In this document: positions 13,101-25,120 of the stretch, one piece after another
How the letters are laid out: every line of letters starts with the position of its first letter
How positions within the stretch are numbered: the first letter of the stretch is position 1
NCBI GenBank assembly: GCA_037367405.1
Contig: JAZKJV010003368.1
Span: forward strand, 62,001 to 126,000
Reading direction: 5' to 3'
DNA: 64,000 nt
Origin: Ottelia alismoides
Taxonomy: Eukaryota; Streptophyta; Magnoliopsida; Alismatales; Hydrocharitaceae
The notes under the pieces: generated by a model
What the model was told of the DNA's origin: nothing
Database searches by the model: none
What the model saw: the letters and a program-made list of their open reading frames with translations, nothing else
Program-made: the position numbers and the translations under genes

Positions 13101-14046
13101 CCCAATTTGTCAAAGAATGGGAGGGATTGTCGGTCATCGTGATGAAATGCCCATGCAACCAATGATTTTCTGTGATGTTTTCGACGCATGGGGGATTGAT
13201 TTTATGGGTCCCTTTCCCAATAGCAATGGATTTGAGTACATCTTGTTAGCAGTTGATTACTTGTCAAGATGGGTAGAGGCTATTCCAACCCGAACAGCAG
13301 ATAGCAAAACCATCTGTAAATTCATCAAGGACAATATTATTGCAAGATTCGGGATACCAAAAGTTTTGATTTCTGATGGAGGTAGCCACTTTGTGAACAA
13401 GGAGATGAGATCTTTGGCTAAGGAGTACAAATTTGAGCATAGAATAGCCAACCCATATCATCCTCAATCTAATGGCATGGCCGAGGTTTCTAATAGAGAG
13501 GTGAAGGGTATTCTTCAGAAGTTGGTCCGTCCAGATAGGAAGAATTGGTCTAAGCTGTTGGACCAAGTTCTATGGGCCTATAGGACAACCTATAAGACCC
13601 CACTCGGTACTTCACCTTTTAGGATGATCTATGGCAAGCCATGCCATCTACCTGCAGAATTGATCCACAAATCTGAATGGGCAATCAAAAAGTTGAATTG
13701 GAGTTGTCACCTTGGGAAATTGTGTCGAGACCTAAATCTGAATGAGCTAATTGAAATCCGAAATCGGGCATATGACAACAGTGTGATTTATAAGGACAAG
13801 GTCAAGAGATGGCATGATAGACACATTCGAGACAAGACCTTTGTCCCTGGGCAGAAAGTATGGTTGTTTAATGCTCGGTTAAATATTTTCCATGGGAAAC
13901 TAAAATCAAAATGTTCGGGCCCTTACATTGTCATCGATGTGCATACCAATGGAAGCGTAGATATTGCCGAACTCAAGGAGAATGCACAACCTTTCTCAGT
14001 AAATGGTCAGTTGCTAAAACCATATATTGAATCACCCAGAGAGTAG
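10165..14046 (+). pseudogene. Element A pol: protease, RT, RNase H, integrase
   Basis: A single frame across 3.9 kb interrupted by three in-frame stops (TGA 11260-11262, TAG 12352-12354, TGA 12703-12705) and no frameshift. The aspartic protease active site reads Asp-Asn-Gly at 10438-10446, where element B has Asp-Ser-Gly. Reverse transcriptase shows FLDGYSG and FMDDFSVHG (MDD at 11920-11928), the Athila form. RNase H begins near 12358 (Met-Thr-Asp-Ala-Ser-Asp). Integrase (12805-14046) keeps a His-His...Cys-Pro-Ile-Cys zinc motif and a DDE triad with 35 residues between the second Asp and the Glu. The frame is open upstream of 10165, so the Met there is not a certain start. Domain content is nearly complete, but the protein could not be made without reading through three stops. 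Confidence 0.9.
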
Positions 14047-14161
14047 ACAATTCAAGTTGAGGCCATCTATTTCACGTAGAACGAGAATATTGAAGACATA
14101 TCAGATCAAACCCGCCCACCCTCCCAACCACATCGGCCCCCTTGTACAGCTTCTTTCTCTA

Positions 14162-14191
14162 CTTAGGCCAAGGCCTAAGTATAGGGGGGAC
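14162..14191 (+). repeat. Hairpin plus polypurine module 1, element A
   Basis: CTTAGGCC-AA-GGCCTAAG is a perfect 8-bp stem (14162-14179) that runs directly into AAGTATAGGGGGGA. This is the same purine tract that ends at the 3' LTR. Confidence 0.65.
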
Positions 14192-14266
14192 CGATGCCAT
14201 CTGTATTTACCATTTCTCACATCACACTCCTTCTCCTGATCACTCCATTTCCACCCTTCTTCCATA

Positions 14267-14299
14267 CTTAGGCTATCCAGAGCCTAAGTATAGGGGGAA
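14267..14299 (+). repeat. Hairpin plus polypurine module 2, element A
   Basis: CTTAGGCT, a 6-base loop, AGCCTAAG, then TATAGGGGGAA. The stem is identical to the module in element C at 62023-62044, though the loop differs. Confidence 0.65.
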
Positions 14300-14461
14300 C
14301 CGGCATCCACCTGTTTATACTCTCCTCATTTACATTTCCTGACACCTCTTTTTCCGCGCTTCCTCTTCTATACTCAGACTGTAAATAAATTTTGCACTCT
14401 CTTACGCTTAGCCCGAGCTATGTCTTCATTACGCTTTTGTGCTCTGAGGACACAACACTCG

Positions 14462-14475
14462 CTAAGTATAGGGGG
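14462..14475 (+). repeat. Polypurine module 3, element A
   Basis: CTAAGTATAGGGGG. In element C the matching copy (62160-62172) is preceded by GCTATGTC and GACATAGC, which can pair. In A this stem is weaker. Confidence 0.5.
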
Positions 14476-15724
14476 TCTGTATATATACTTTGTATATATT
14501 TTACCCATATCTCGTACTTTCGCGTAAGTCTATATGTATTTACGGGGTGGGTACTAACTTAAAAAAAAGAGAGTTTTTCTACTAACACTGACTTGCCCAA
14601 AAAATTTTGAAAAAAAATGGCTTCTTATTTCATCTTTGCACACACACACGCGCAAAAAAAATTCTGCATTTCACACACTTGCACTTCATCCAACATCACA
14701 TGCATTTGCATTTGTGAAAAGTCATTGGGTTCTGAACCAAGTTCTGAGCCGAAACCGAGAGTGGTCTGAACTTGCCCTTAATCCACCTAATTTTCAGAGG
14801 AACTTCACCGAGAAATAGGATTTTAAGAGCTTCAGGTCTTTGGACTTAATTCATTAAGTTCCACATGACAATGTGCAGCATTTGACTCTTAGTGTCTAAC
14901 CTGATCTCTTCATTCTGGGTACAACTCTGGAATAGGGAATTAATTTGTACTCTCGCACTATGCACTTAGCTCAACCCAGACGGGATGTTGGAAGACTATG
15001 TGAGTTTCTTTTCTGGTAGCGTGGAAATCTAAAGACCGGAGTTCGGGTTGAAATAAAGCTTTGGAAAAGGGATGGATGACTGGGCACAATTTTTTCTAAG
15101 ACCCCAAAAAATGTACGGAATAAAAAGATGCTATATCCGTAGGGGCAAAACAAGATCCAAGCAGAACCACCAAAAATTCCAAATACAAAGAAGCATTCTA
15201 CCAAATAAAAATTCGACGAAAAAGGTCCAAGCTTCAAGAAACCTGCAGATCTTGGTGGAGACTTGGCTACACTGGCCATCTTCACAAGGAGAGGTGACTA
15301 CACTTACCACCCCCTCCAGTTCTTTTCTCTTTCTTCTAGCTTCTCCCCCATTTCGATTGTGAACACAACACGACAGACCTTAGAAGGAAATACCTGACTC
15401 CCCGAGGACGAGTTACTGGAGAGGAGAGGAGCATGGTAGTCCGGCATTCTGGATGGGAAGAGCTAAAACCCTTCACACACATGAGTCGGTTATTCAATGT
15501 TCATAGGGTATACTTTGGGAAGAGGATTGATCTAAGATGACTTCAGAGCCGAAACTGTAACAATGATGTGTAGAACTTGAGGGCTGTTGATTTTAAAATT
15601 CTAAGTCTCACAGAAGTTCCGCCACACTACTAATCCAAAGGTCGAGTTTAGTTTCATTCTCACCTTCTGCTCATGGTCTTGGTATGGAACCCAGTCTTAT
15701 TTCACTTCACGGCATGTCTTTTTT

Positions 15725-15760
15725 ATGCTCAGGGACGAGCATGGTTTAAGTATAGGGGGA
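15725..15760 (+). other. 3' polypurine tract of element A with upstream hairpin
   Basis: ATGCTC-AGGGAC-GAGCAT stem-loop, then AAGTATAGGGGGA, which abuts the 3' LTR at 15761. This is the standard position of the plus-strand primer. Element C has the same arrangement at 63617-63653. Confidence 0.75.
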
Positions 15761-18700
15761 TGATGAATCTCAGATTCATCACTCTAAATCTCATTTATTA
15801 AGCTTAAGTCCCTAAAAATCAACAGCATATTTGCATTTATTCTGCATAATTAGCATTCATACATGTTTTCATAAAAATGGCATTTTATCCATAATTTCTG
15901 CACAAAATAAGAGCCAAAAATCAAAGCCAAATTTGACCTGTAAATAGCCTAACTTCCCAGATTTTTAACTCCTTCATGCAAACTCCGAATAACCCAAAAC
16001 CACTTCCATTGTGTACATATCACTCACAAGAATAAATGAAAAATACAAAAAATCACTAACCCAAATAAGTGGACCAAAAACCCAAACCCTAGTTTCAGGA
16101 TTTTCGGACTAAAAGCCACATATCTTCCCCATCCAGTGTCCGATTTGATCCTACTCACTTTTAAACTAATGCACATTCAATTACCTTCAAAACAAGACCA
16201 AGTTCAAGTGAATCGGACCTCGTATGTGAAAGTTGGGTTTTGGGCCTCTCTTGTACATTGTATTTTCGCGGTTTTTTTGACCTTGTATTTTATGTACTTA
16301 TTTTCTTCATTACTAAAAATCCAAAAAATTAGATTTAGATATCTTTTATTTATATTTTATTTCTCCATATTTTTCCAGATTTTTTATCTTGTTTAAAAAT
16401 GACAAAAAAATTAGAAAACCAAAAATCAAGGTATTCTATGTACATGGGATACCCAAAAAATTCACTTTCTACATTTGACCGATTTTGGCTTTTATGTCTT
16501 CATGAAAGTTGTAGATCTCATCGAGACGAGCAATTTTCGTGAAGAAACTTTTTAATCTGAGGTCGTTTACTATTTCTTTTTGATTTTACAAAACAATTAT
16601 TTTTCGATTTATCTGGAGCTGACACGTGGCCGCCCCAGAGGCCGCCACATGTCAGCTATTTTTTGCGTATTTATTCAACCATTTTTATAAAAATAAATAA
16701 AAACAAAAAATAAAAACAAAAACACGCACGTGCAGCGCACGTGCCATCCCCGCACGCGCACTGCACGTGCGCCCGCGGCCTCTTCTCAACATCCCCCGCC
16801 ACGTGGCATTCGCGTGGCTGTTCGATCTCGTTTGATCGAACGGCCCGAGTCCATCGTCCTCCTCCGGATCCGTCTCCCCCAATTTCACAACGGATCGTCC
16901 GCACCGTAACCTCCGCCGCAAATCGCAGCCTTCAACGACGCTACCCAACCACCTCTCCGCCGCCCTTTGACCGCGCCGATGACCCAAACCACCTCCGCTA
17001 TCTTCGCCAACCATCTCTCACCGGCCACCTCCCTCTCTCTCTATAAAAGAACCCCGGCCGCCCCCAGTCAAAGGGATCCGCCGTTCAACCCAAGGTTAGC
17101 TCCAGGAGTGACAGTCCGGCCACCACCTTCGCGGCGTGATCCGGGGTCTCGTGCCTCGTCGCAGCTCCTTCATTGCGCTGCCACTCCGCTCCGACAGTCG
17201 TCGTCGAGCCTCCATCTCCTCCAGGTATCCCTCCTTCTCTCTCTCTCTCTCTTGCTCTCTCTTGCTCTAGATCTGCATCTCTCGTCATCGGCTTTCACCT
17301 TCGACTCCAATCTACGCCTTTTCCTTCACCGAGAACTCCGCATCAACGACGACATCCATCACCTCTGCCATCAGCAACGGACGTCGCCTTCAACTCCAGC
17401 TTCCCTGATTACACCAGCATCTTCGTCAATAGCCGCAGCCATCTCCATCGACTCCGCCCGCCGCCTCGCTACGACTTCGCCTCCAGCTTCACCGTCGCGC
17501 CACCTTCTTCTCCAACGCCTGCGATCGAGCTCCATCTCCAGCAGCTTCGTTTTCCCCGCTACCTGCTTCGTCTCCAGCGCCCCAGCTCCGCTCGTCGGCC
17601 CTCGCCTCGTCTTCACCGGTGCTCAGACCTCCTTCGTCGACAGTCACCGCACCGCCAGGGACCAGCCAGGAGCGTCGAATCCCCTCAGCCTTTTTTCCAG
17701 CAACCATCGCCGCCGGGTCCGACCCGAGGCCCCCGCCACGCGTCTTGCACGTGGGCAGGGGGAGCTGCTCACCCCCACGGGTCACGTGCGGGGCACGTGA
17801 CAGCGTGGGTCATTTGCATAAAGGCCCCAGGAGAACCCTATATTTTCGCACGTGTCCAGCCACCTAAGGAGCACGTGCGTCGCACGAGCTCTCTTGGGAA
17901 TTTTGCGTATCTGCCCCCCAGCTTATCGGTAATTACATATAGGTCCCCCTCTACTTATGTATTTATTTTATTTACATTGCATTTATACCCCTGTGTTCCC
18001 CCCCCGGTTTTGGACCTTTTTATTCAGCATTTTATTGATCTAAAAATAGCATGATGTTTGTTAATTGACTCTCTACACTTCGACATGTTGTGGGTATTTT
18101 TCTGATTGGTGGTTAATTAATAAATAATTATTCTGTGAAAATTTGCATATTTTGCCCATCTCTTGCGCTAAAATTCATAGTTGATTAATCGTTAGTCTAA
18201 AAATTCCCCAAAAATCACATATTGTAGAGATTCTTTTGTTTGACATTGTGCCCAAAAATCTTTGCATTTGCATACATATTTTGCTCTATAAAAATCATTT
18301 TGCATATTTCATTGTTTAATTTTTAATAGGTATTAGACCCCACATTTTCGAGGTATAGGATTTTCTGAGATCCATCATCTAGTGATAGATCTTAGATAAT
18401 TTTATCTCTCGAAAATAAGTAGGTTTAATATTTATTATAATTAAATATTGAAAATCATTCTGTTTGCATCTAAAAATTCATAAAAAAATTCATATTGCAT
18501 CAGAAAATTCCAAAAAAAATTACAGTGCACTTATTTCATCATATTTTACATCTCGGTCAAGTATCGTATTTTTCAGACATCATTTGAACGTAATTTACAT
18601 TTTAGTCAATAAAGTAGGCCGGATTTGCATCTTGCACCCTCTATTGCATTGAAAAATTCCAAAAAAAAAGACCGCCTTGAAAACCGAACTCAAAATTTGA

Positions 18701-18913
18701 TAGGTACAACTCTAGGTTGTTCCTTTGCCTCCTTGTGATCGAACTTGGAGCTTGCCCAAGTAAAATAAACATAAAAACCACTTGATTAAATTTGATTAAA
18801 AATTGTGGTTATTTCTTGACTGTTTCCGATCGCCGCCTACAACGAACGACATATTTATTTTCACCCACGAAGATTAAAAACACTTTCTTAACGCGGCTTT
18901 TTCGGGATCGTCA
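15761..18913 (+). repeat. 3' LTR of element A
   Basis: 3153 bp, TG...CA, counterpart of 3406-6575. One G-box of the palindrome has become CACATG (about 16649). The TATA box is at 17042-17049. It ends TCGTCA directly before ATGGA and the resumed gag of element B. Confidence 0.92.
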
Positions 18914-18918
18914 ATGGA
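18914..18918. repeat. Right target-site duplication of element A
   Basis: ATGGA, partner of ATCGA at 3401-3405 with one mismatch. Confidence 0.7.
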
Positions 18919-19727
18919 CCAGTTGACGAAGACCATGAGTGATCTGAAGACACAGTTCTTGTGTATTCAGGAAGCACAGACGTCCGTGCAGCCCCCCAGA
19001 TCGCGTGATGATGCCAACAGTAGCAGCTCCACCCAGCCCTCTGCCTCACACCGCCAGGTTTACCACATACAGGCAGAGCCGGTCCAGCAGCTACAGTACT
19101 ACCCGTCGTAGCCACCATCTCAGGGCACTCAGATAGTTGTCTATCAGTCGGATCAGCCATTGGCATCTCTCCCTCCACCTTCCTTCGAGCAGGAACCATT
19201 GATGGAAGTCAATGGGATATGGTACGACCGATACCCACAACAGGTCGGGATTCGGCAGGATCACCCCGGATTCCGATGGACCACCGAAGGTACTTCCTCC
19301 CAACAGCAGTCTCCCGCTAAGGGAAGTCAGAGCGGCCAACACCAGCAGCAGCCCCAGTATGCCCACCAGCAGTACCAGCAGGGTCCTCGTCCCGCCTATC
19401 AGGGACAGCAGTGGAGGCAGCATCAGCAGCCTCACCAGACATACTCCCAGCCTTCCCAACACTACTCTCAGCAATAGCAGCCTCATTTCCAGCAGGGGAA
19501 CACTTCCGGTTCTCAGGCGCCAGCCTTCGAGAATCCAGCACTCGATGACCTCGCCCGCTTGCTTTCTGAACAGCAAGCATCCTTCCGGCAGGAAATGGAT
19601 GAGTTCCGACAGGAGATGAGGGATATCATCAAGGGCAAGGCCGCCATACCAGCATAGATTGAGCCTAATCCAAACAAGTTGAAGAGGAAATCTGAGCAGG
19701 TACAGTTTTCAGAGGTTACCACTCCTA
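18914..19727 (+). pseudogene. Element B gag, 3' portion (broken)
   Basis: Continues the gag interrupted at 3405. The frame runs 18914-19111 to a TAG stop, then resumes at 19160-19477 as a glutamine- and proline-rich linker comparable to A at about 9155-9530. A further stop follows at 19475-19477. The ATG at 18914 belongs to the duplicated target site and is not a start codon. Confidence 0.75.
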
Positions 19728-22700
19728 GTGACTTTGTGGATGACGTATTCTTTTTGTGATGCTGATTTCGTGACTACTAGGAGCGGTAGGATGCCAGCCG
19801 GCGGTGCCTCATCTGAGCGACAGCCACACGATGAACCAGGAGCGCCAGATGAGGAGAGTAGCGGTGTTGATGCCGCTAATGATGTTGATGGCGGTGGTGC
19901 TGATGCCACCAAGGATGCATATCTTGATGACGGTACTGAGGTCGTCATGATTCCAGACACAGGCGGTGGTGCTGAGGCCACCATTTTGTTTGATGATCCA
20001 GTAGCAGATGGTGGTACTGATGCCACCATTTTCGATGATGTGCCAGAGTGCGGTGCTGATGCCGCGAGGTCAAATGCCGTGGGTGGTACTGATGCCACCA
20101 CTTCTACTTTTGTTGAGCTCCCACCTGTTGTGTTGCCACCTTTTGTATCTCGGGATTGTGGACACAAGAAAAAGAACAAAAACATGAATAAAGGAAAGGT
20201 TTCTGTATCCACTTCGAGTCCATATGTGTTGCACGATGATCATTGTATGGATTTCATTCCTTCACATGCACAGGGACCTATTCCTAGTCCTCCATCTGAG
20301 GAGGCCCCTAGCATCCCCTTCCCTCAGGTACTCCGCTTGGCGAAGGGGAACAAAAGAGAAAATCCTAAAAAGACTCACCAGTTAGAGTTCAGCAACCAGA
20401 TGATTGACAGATTTCAGATCCAGCTGACTCTACAGGAGGCGCTTAAGCACATCCCCCTCTTCCAAAAGAATTTGAGAGAGAAGACTACAGTCCGTTGGAA
20501 GAGGAGGAACCACATAGATGAGATCCATGTGCTCACCCACTCTACATGCTTTGCCATTCAGAGCAGATTGCCAGCCAAGAGACCTGATGCAGGAGCTCCC
20601 TATGTCAGATGCGAGATTCAGGAGCAGCAGTTCGATCGTACTATATTAGACAGCGGCTCTTCTATCAACCTCCTTTCGACAGCCTTACTCGACCGATTCG
20701 AGTTTGGTCCTCTTCTTCGGAGCAGGACAGTCCTTCAGTTTGCTGATAGGTCGACTAAGAGGCCGAAGGGGTTGTTGAGATACGTGGTCGTTACCATTCA
20801 GGTCCTGAAATTCTCCGTGGACTTTGTTGTACTGGACATGGAGATCCCCGTCAGATGCCCCCATCATACTCGGACTCCCATTCTTGGCCACTGCCAAGGC
20901 GGTGACCGACCATGATAGTGGGAAGGTGTGCTTTCGCGTAGAGGGCGAAAGTATACAAATAGAGACGATTGACGAGACCTGAGCGAGAGAATTAGCGTGC
21001 TCAAAGTAGTTGAGTGATACCGAGCAGATGACAGAGGTTGAGCGAGACGTCCACCAGGAGTTTGATTTTGTGATGACAGATGATGAATCCATTTGGACAG
21101 ATCTAGTAGCACGAGCCCTCGCCTTGCCCACAGATTCAACATACCTACAACTTATGGCAGTTGAGAGCTTGGAGAGCACACCCCTGGCCGAGGACACATT
21201 TGAGGCTGACAATTCTGAGTTGAGTGGTGATGCAGAGTTTCATTCTTGTTCTTCTAGTTCAGATCCCTCGGATTCAGATGTTCATTGGGATGACTTTGAT
21301 GACTACTTGCCTTGTCTGATTCCTTCTGAGCCGACAGCCAGGCCGGAGTGCGAGCCAGTACAGTTCATAGATGATTCAGCAGGGTTCCCTTTGTCAGATC
21401 TTTATGCACAGCGAGAGTTCTCTCATGCAAACCTGGTGGCCTTCACATATACATATCAGAAGCCAGATCTGCCATCTCCCAGTTGTCCAGAATTGAAGCC
21501 TTTGTCGCAGTCGTTGAAGTACAGATTCCTTGCGGGTGAGCCAGATATGCACCCAATCATTATCTCAGCAGATTTGACTGGAGAACAAGAATCTCGTCTG
21601 ATGGAGGTTCTTGAACGAAACAACAAGGTGATTGGATGGTGTATAGCTGATCTCCAGGGGATTAGTCCGGCTTTGTGCTCCCACCGCATCTATCTTGAAG
21701 AGGACGCTAAGCCATCGCATGAGTTCCAACGACGGCTGAACCCGAATCTCCGAGATGTGGTCATGAAGGAAATGTCGAGGTGGTGGAGCGTCGATTTTAT
21801 CTGCCCCATCTCCGACTCCAAGTGGGTCGGTCCATTACATGTGGTACCCAAGAAGACGGGTATCACTACAGTTGTGAGTGAGTCTGGAAAGGAGATAGCT
21901 ACCAGGGTACCCACTTCTTGGAGGGTCTGTGTGGACTACAGACGATTGAATGAGGCCACCAAGAAGGATCATATCCCACTGCCATTTATTGATCAGATTA
22001 TCGAGAGGCTAGTTGGGAAGAGTCACTACTGTTTTCTTGACGGGTACTCTGGATATAATCAAGTGGTCATTGCCCCGAAAGACCAGGATAAAACGGCATT
22101 CACTTGTCCGTTTGGGACTTATGCTTTCACACGGATGCCCTTTGGTCTATGTAACGCCCCAGCGACATTCCAAAGATGCAATGTTGTCCATTTTCTCGGA
22201 CATGGTGGGTGACTGTTTAGAGGTCTTCATGGATGACTTCTCGGTCTATGGCGATGGGTTTGATGCTTGTATTGACTGCCTAGACCATGTGCTTCAGCGC
22301 TGCATAGAGGTCAACCTTGTCTTGTCTTGGGAGAAGAGTCACTTCATGATGACTCAAGGGACGGTCCTTGGCCATATCATCTCCAACAGGGGCATGGAGG
22401 TTGATCCGGCTAAGGTGGATATCATTAGAAAACTCAATCCACCGTCCAATCTGTATCAATTACAGTATTTTCTGAGGCATGTCGGTTTCTACCGACGGTT
22501 CATTCAGGACTTCAGTCGTATTGCCCGACCGCTCACTGATTTGCTGACGAAAGACATTGAGTTCCTTGTAGATTATAAGTGTCTTGCGTCTTTTGAGACT
22601 CTCAAGAATATGTTTGTCACAACTCTTGTCCTTCAGCCACCCGATTGGTCTCTCCCATTCAAGATCATGATGGACGCTTCTGATTTTACAATAGGGGATG

Positions 22701-23262
22701 TGCTTGGACAGAGGAGGGATGCAATGTCGTATGGCATCCACTACGCTAGCCGGACTTTGGATGCCGCTCAGCGAAATTACACCGTGCTTGAGAAAGAGAT
22801 GCTAGTTGTAGTCTTTGCTTTGGATAAGTACAGATCATATATTCCCGGATCTAGAGTGACTATCTTTACAGATCACACCGCCATCCGGTACCTCATGGCC
22901 AAGAAGGATGCCAAAGCTCGCCTTACCAGATGGATCCTTATGCTCCAGGAGTTTGACATTGAGATTAAGGATAAGCCTAGAGTTAAGAATGTGGTGGCGG
23001 ATCATCTCTCCTGTTTAGACAACCTTGAGGAATCTGAGCCCAGCGCACCTATTACAGAGACGTTTCCAAATAAGGCGATCTTGGCTATCACCCCGCTCCC
23101 ATGGTACACCGACATTGTGAACTATCTTGTCGCCAAGACGGTTCCACAGGGTTGGCCCAGGCAGAAACTTGAGACTTTCCTTACGAAGGCCAAGTTTTAC
23201 CATTGGGAGGACCCCGTTCATGAAGGAGGGGATAGCATCTGGAGGAGGTGCATTCCTCAAGC
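19728..23262 (+). pseudogene. Element B pol: protease, RT, RNase H (truncated)
   Basis: An open frame runs 19728-20915 with a repeat-rich linker (19861-20103) and then an aspartic protease with an intact Asp-Ser-Gly at 20649-20657. The frame is lost near 20870. Reverse transcriptase is in 21010-22212, and a second frameshift near 22180 moves it into the frame of 22013-23275. FMDDFSVYG falls at 22226-22249 and RNase H starts near 22670 (Met-Met-Asp-Ala-Ser-Asp). Homology ends near 23262 at the start of integrase; the next codons and stop come from unrelated DNA. It is closely related to element A pol but separate. Confidence 0.87.
19861..20103 (+). repeat. Degenerate self-complementary repeats in the element B linker
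   Basis: Six scattered copies of a unit like GGTGGTGCTGATGCCACC, starting near 19861, 19891, 19964, 20010, 20051 and 20085. The ends of each unit (GGTGG and CCACC) can pair. The peptide repeats Gly-Gly-x-Asp/Glu-Ala-Thr. Confidence 0.65.
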
Positions 23263-25120
23263 ATACAACAATTAACCCACAATATAGATCGAGCAATGTA
23301 GAAATAAAAGTGTGGAGTTAAAATTTATTATAAGTCTACAAAGATGGTGAACATGTGAAGTATGTAGAGGTCGAACACATTGAGTAAGGGGAAAGACTAC
23401 ACAAATTGGCATAAGCGACAACAAGTGTTTTTTGTGTTTTTATATGGATTTTTATTTTTTATGAATTTTTAATATTTATTTTTTGGATTTTTAATTTATA
23501 GACTTTTTTGCTTTGTTTAATTTTATAATTTTTATAATTTTATATTTTCTGATTTTATATTTCTATTAATATATATTGCATATGAGATATATAAGTAATA
23601 TATATTATATAATCGATATTTGGGAAAATGGGACTACCCCTAGGAGGAGCTAACTTAGACCCCACCCATTTTCTCTATTTTTTATTTTTTAATTTCTTCC
23701 ATGAATATTCATCACTATTTCCCTATATTTTTCCATTCAAAGTTCATGTGAAATAGAGACTCCTACAGCCTCCATCTAGACAATCATTTTTAGCAGCCGT
23801 AGAATTGTTGAAATCGACCTGGTTTGGATGGAGGCCGTAGAAGTCTCTGTTTCATATGAAATTTGAATGGCATAATATAGGTTATAGTGATGGATATTCA
23901 TGGAAGAAATTTTCAAAAAAATAGCGAAAATGGGGCGGGGGATCTATGTTAGCTCTCCCTAGGGGGAAGTCCCATTTAACCATATACATAATATAACTAT
24001 ATATATGATAAGGAAATCAGGGAAAATACCTTAAGTACGTCTTTTTTATTTTTTAAGGGTTTTAAAAATATATAGGGTATCTTTTAAGAGTAATAATAAT
24101 ATGAATAAATGTAGCTATATAAATAGTATATACAAATATAACTATAAATACTCAAAATAGACAAAATAAACTCTTTTTGCGTCTTTGTATTTTTCTTTAT
24201 TTTTAATACTTTTCTTAATTTTTTTGTTTTTCTATTTTTAATTGAATAAAAACAACAAAATAATGAGTAATAAAAATAGGATGAATTGTTTTGGAATTTA
24301 AAAATATATAAAAGTCCAAAATTTTCCAAAACTAATTTTAGTATAAAATAGATATAATAAATAAAATTTAGAAATAGAAATAAATATTTTTGGATTTTTA
24401 TAGAATTTTTATAAGGATTTTGGAGCTTTTAATGTTTAGTATTTTTCTTTTGTTATTTTTAGTAATTTTTAGTCTGTAGTTATAAATACACTAATAAATA
24501 ATGCCTATTTTATTGGAATTTTTAAGGAAGACTTTATATTTTTATTTTTAAATGCAAATGGGGAATAAATGCAAGGTTTTGGAATTTAAAAAAATAGGAA
24601 AATGGTTTTGAATGACTCAAGACAAAATGTTTTTCCAAGAATTTTTTGATGCAAAATGATATTTTTAATAAACAAAATACAAGAAATAAAAATCAATGTT
24701 CTGTTAGGGACCTAAATATCATTTTGAGAAATTATTTTATGCATTCCAGAACACAATTCAAAACTACAATGGGAAATTTGCAAAAAAAATCCCAGATATA
24801 TTTACTATTAACATGTTGGTTGGTGCATAAATCCAATATTAAAAAATTTACAAGTCCTACTTGCAAAATATATATAAAAGTTATAACATTGAAATTTAAT
24901 TTTGCAGGACTAAAATGAATATAAGTGTCCCCCTGCAAAATGCACGCCCCCTCACGCACTTGGGCAGGTGAGGTGATGTGGTGAGGGACTAAAGTATAAT
25001 TCAAAAAAGTCTAGGGTTCTTAATTTAATTTTTAACAAAAAATGAACTACAGATACAAATTTTCATACTAAAAAGAAAATACGCAAAAGGTTGGGGTATC
25101 ATGCAAAACTACCCCCATTG
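23263..25120 (-). repeat. Athila-type LTR fragment, minus strand
   Basis: AT-rich, gene-free DNA that starts exactly where element B stops. Its first 200 bases and the block near 24030-24085 resemble 52925-53350 in the same order (aaatttattata, then cacaaattgg, then attttttaaggrttttaaaa). On the minus strand these resemble the 3' parts of the other LTRs here. The right boundary is uncertain. A foldback element sits at 23622-23981. Confidence 0.5.
23622..23981. mobile_element. Foldback MITE, family 1 copy 1
   Basis: About 360 bp with long imperfect inverted arms. The left arm begins GGGAAAATGGGACTACCCC and the right arm, read on the other strand, GGTTAAATGGGACTTCCCC. The arms extend through a matching cttccatgaatat segment. 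The core (tacagcctccatctagac and similar) matches the copy at 41505-42135. No clear target duplication was found. Confidence 0.7.

Larger units (their letters stand above)
14047..15760 (+). other. Long 3' region of element A, no env
   Basis: 1.7 kb between the integrase stop and the 3' LTR with no ORF worth calling. It holds four copies of TAAGTATAGGGGG (see the separate entries). Some Athila relatives carry an env-like gene here; none is visible. Confidence 0.7.
3406..18913 (+). mobile_element. Athila-like Ty3/Gypsy element A, complete but mutated
   Basis: A 15.5 kb element with two LTRs of 3170 and 3153 bp that begin TGATGAATCT and end TCGTCA, a primer site, a 1.2 kb leader, gag, pol and a 1.7 kb 3' region ending in AAGTATAGGGGGA. 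Order within pol is protease, reverse transcriptase, RNase H, integrase, which is the Gypsy order. No env-like frame lies between integrase and the 3' LTR. It sits inside the gag of element B with a 5-bp duplication that has one mismatch. The LTRs differ by a few per cent by eye, so it is younger than B but no longer able to make intact proteins. Confidence 0.92.
1..23262 (+). mobile_element. Athila-like Ty3/Gypsy element B, old and truncated
   Basis: B starts before the window and shows the end of its 5' LTR, a primer site, a leader, gag, protease, reverse transcriptase, RNase H and the first residues of integrase. Its sequence stops abruptly near 23262, at the Arg-Arg-Cys-Ile-Pro-Gln stretch that in element A precedes the integrase zinc-binding motif. 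No 3' LTR is recognised. Element A is inserted at 3406-18913. The FMDDFSVYG motif and the tRNA-Asp-like primer site place it in the Athila lineage. Frameshifts and stops in every domain make it inactive. Confidence 0.85.

Noticed and set aside
14047..15760. env-like gene in element A
   Set aside because: Only short ORFs (14636-14818, 15072-15362) without a signal peptide or membrane segment pattern.
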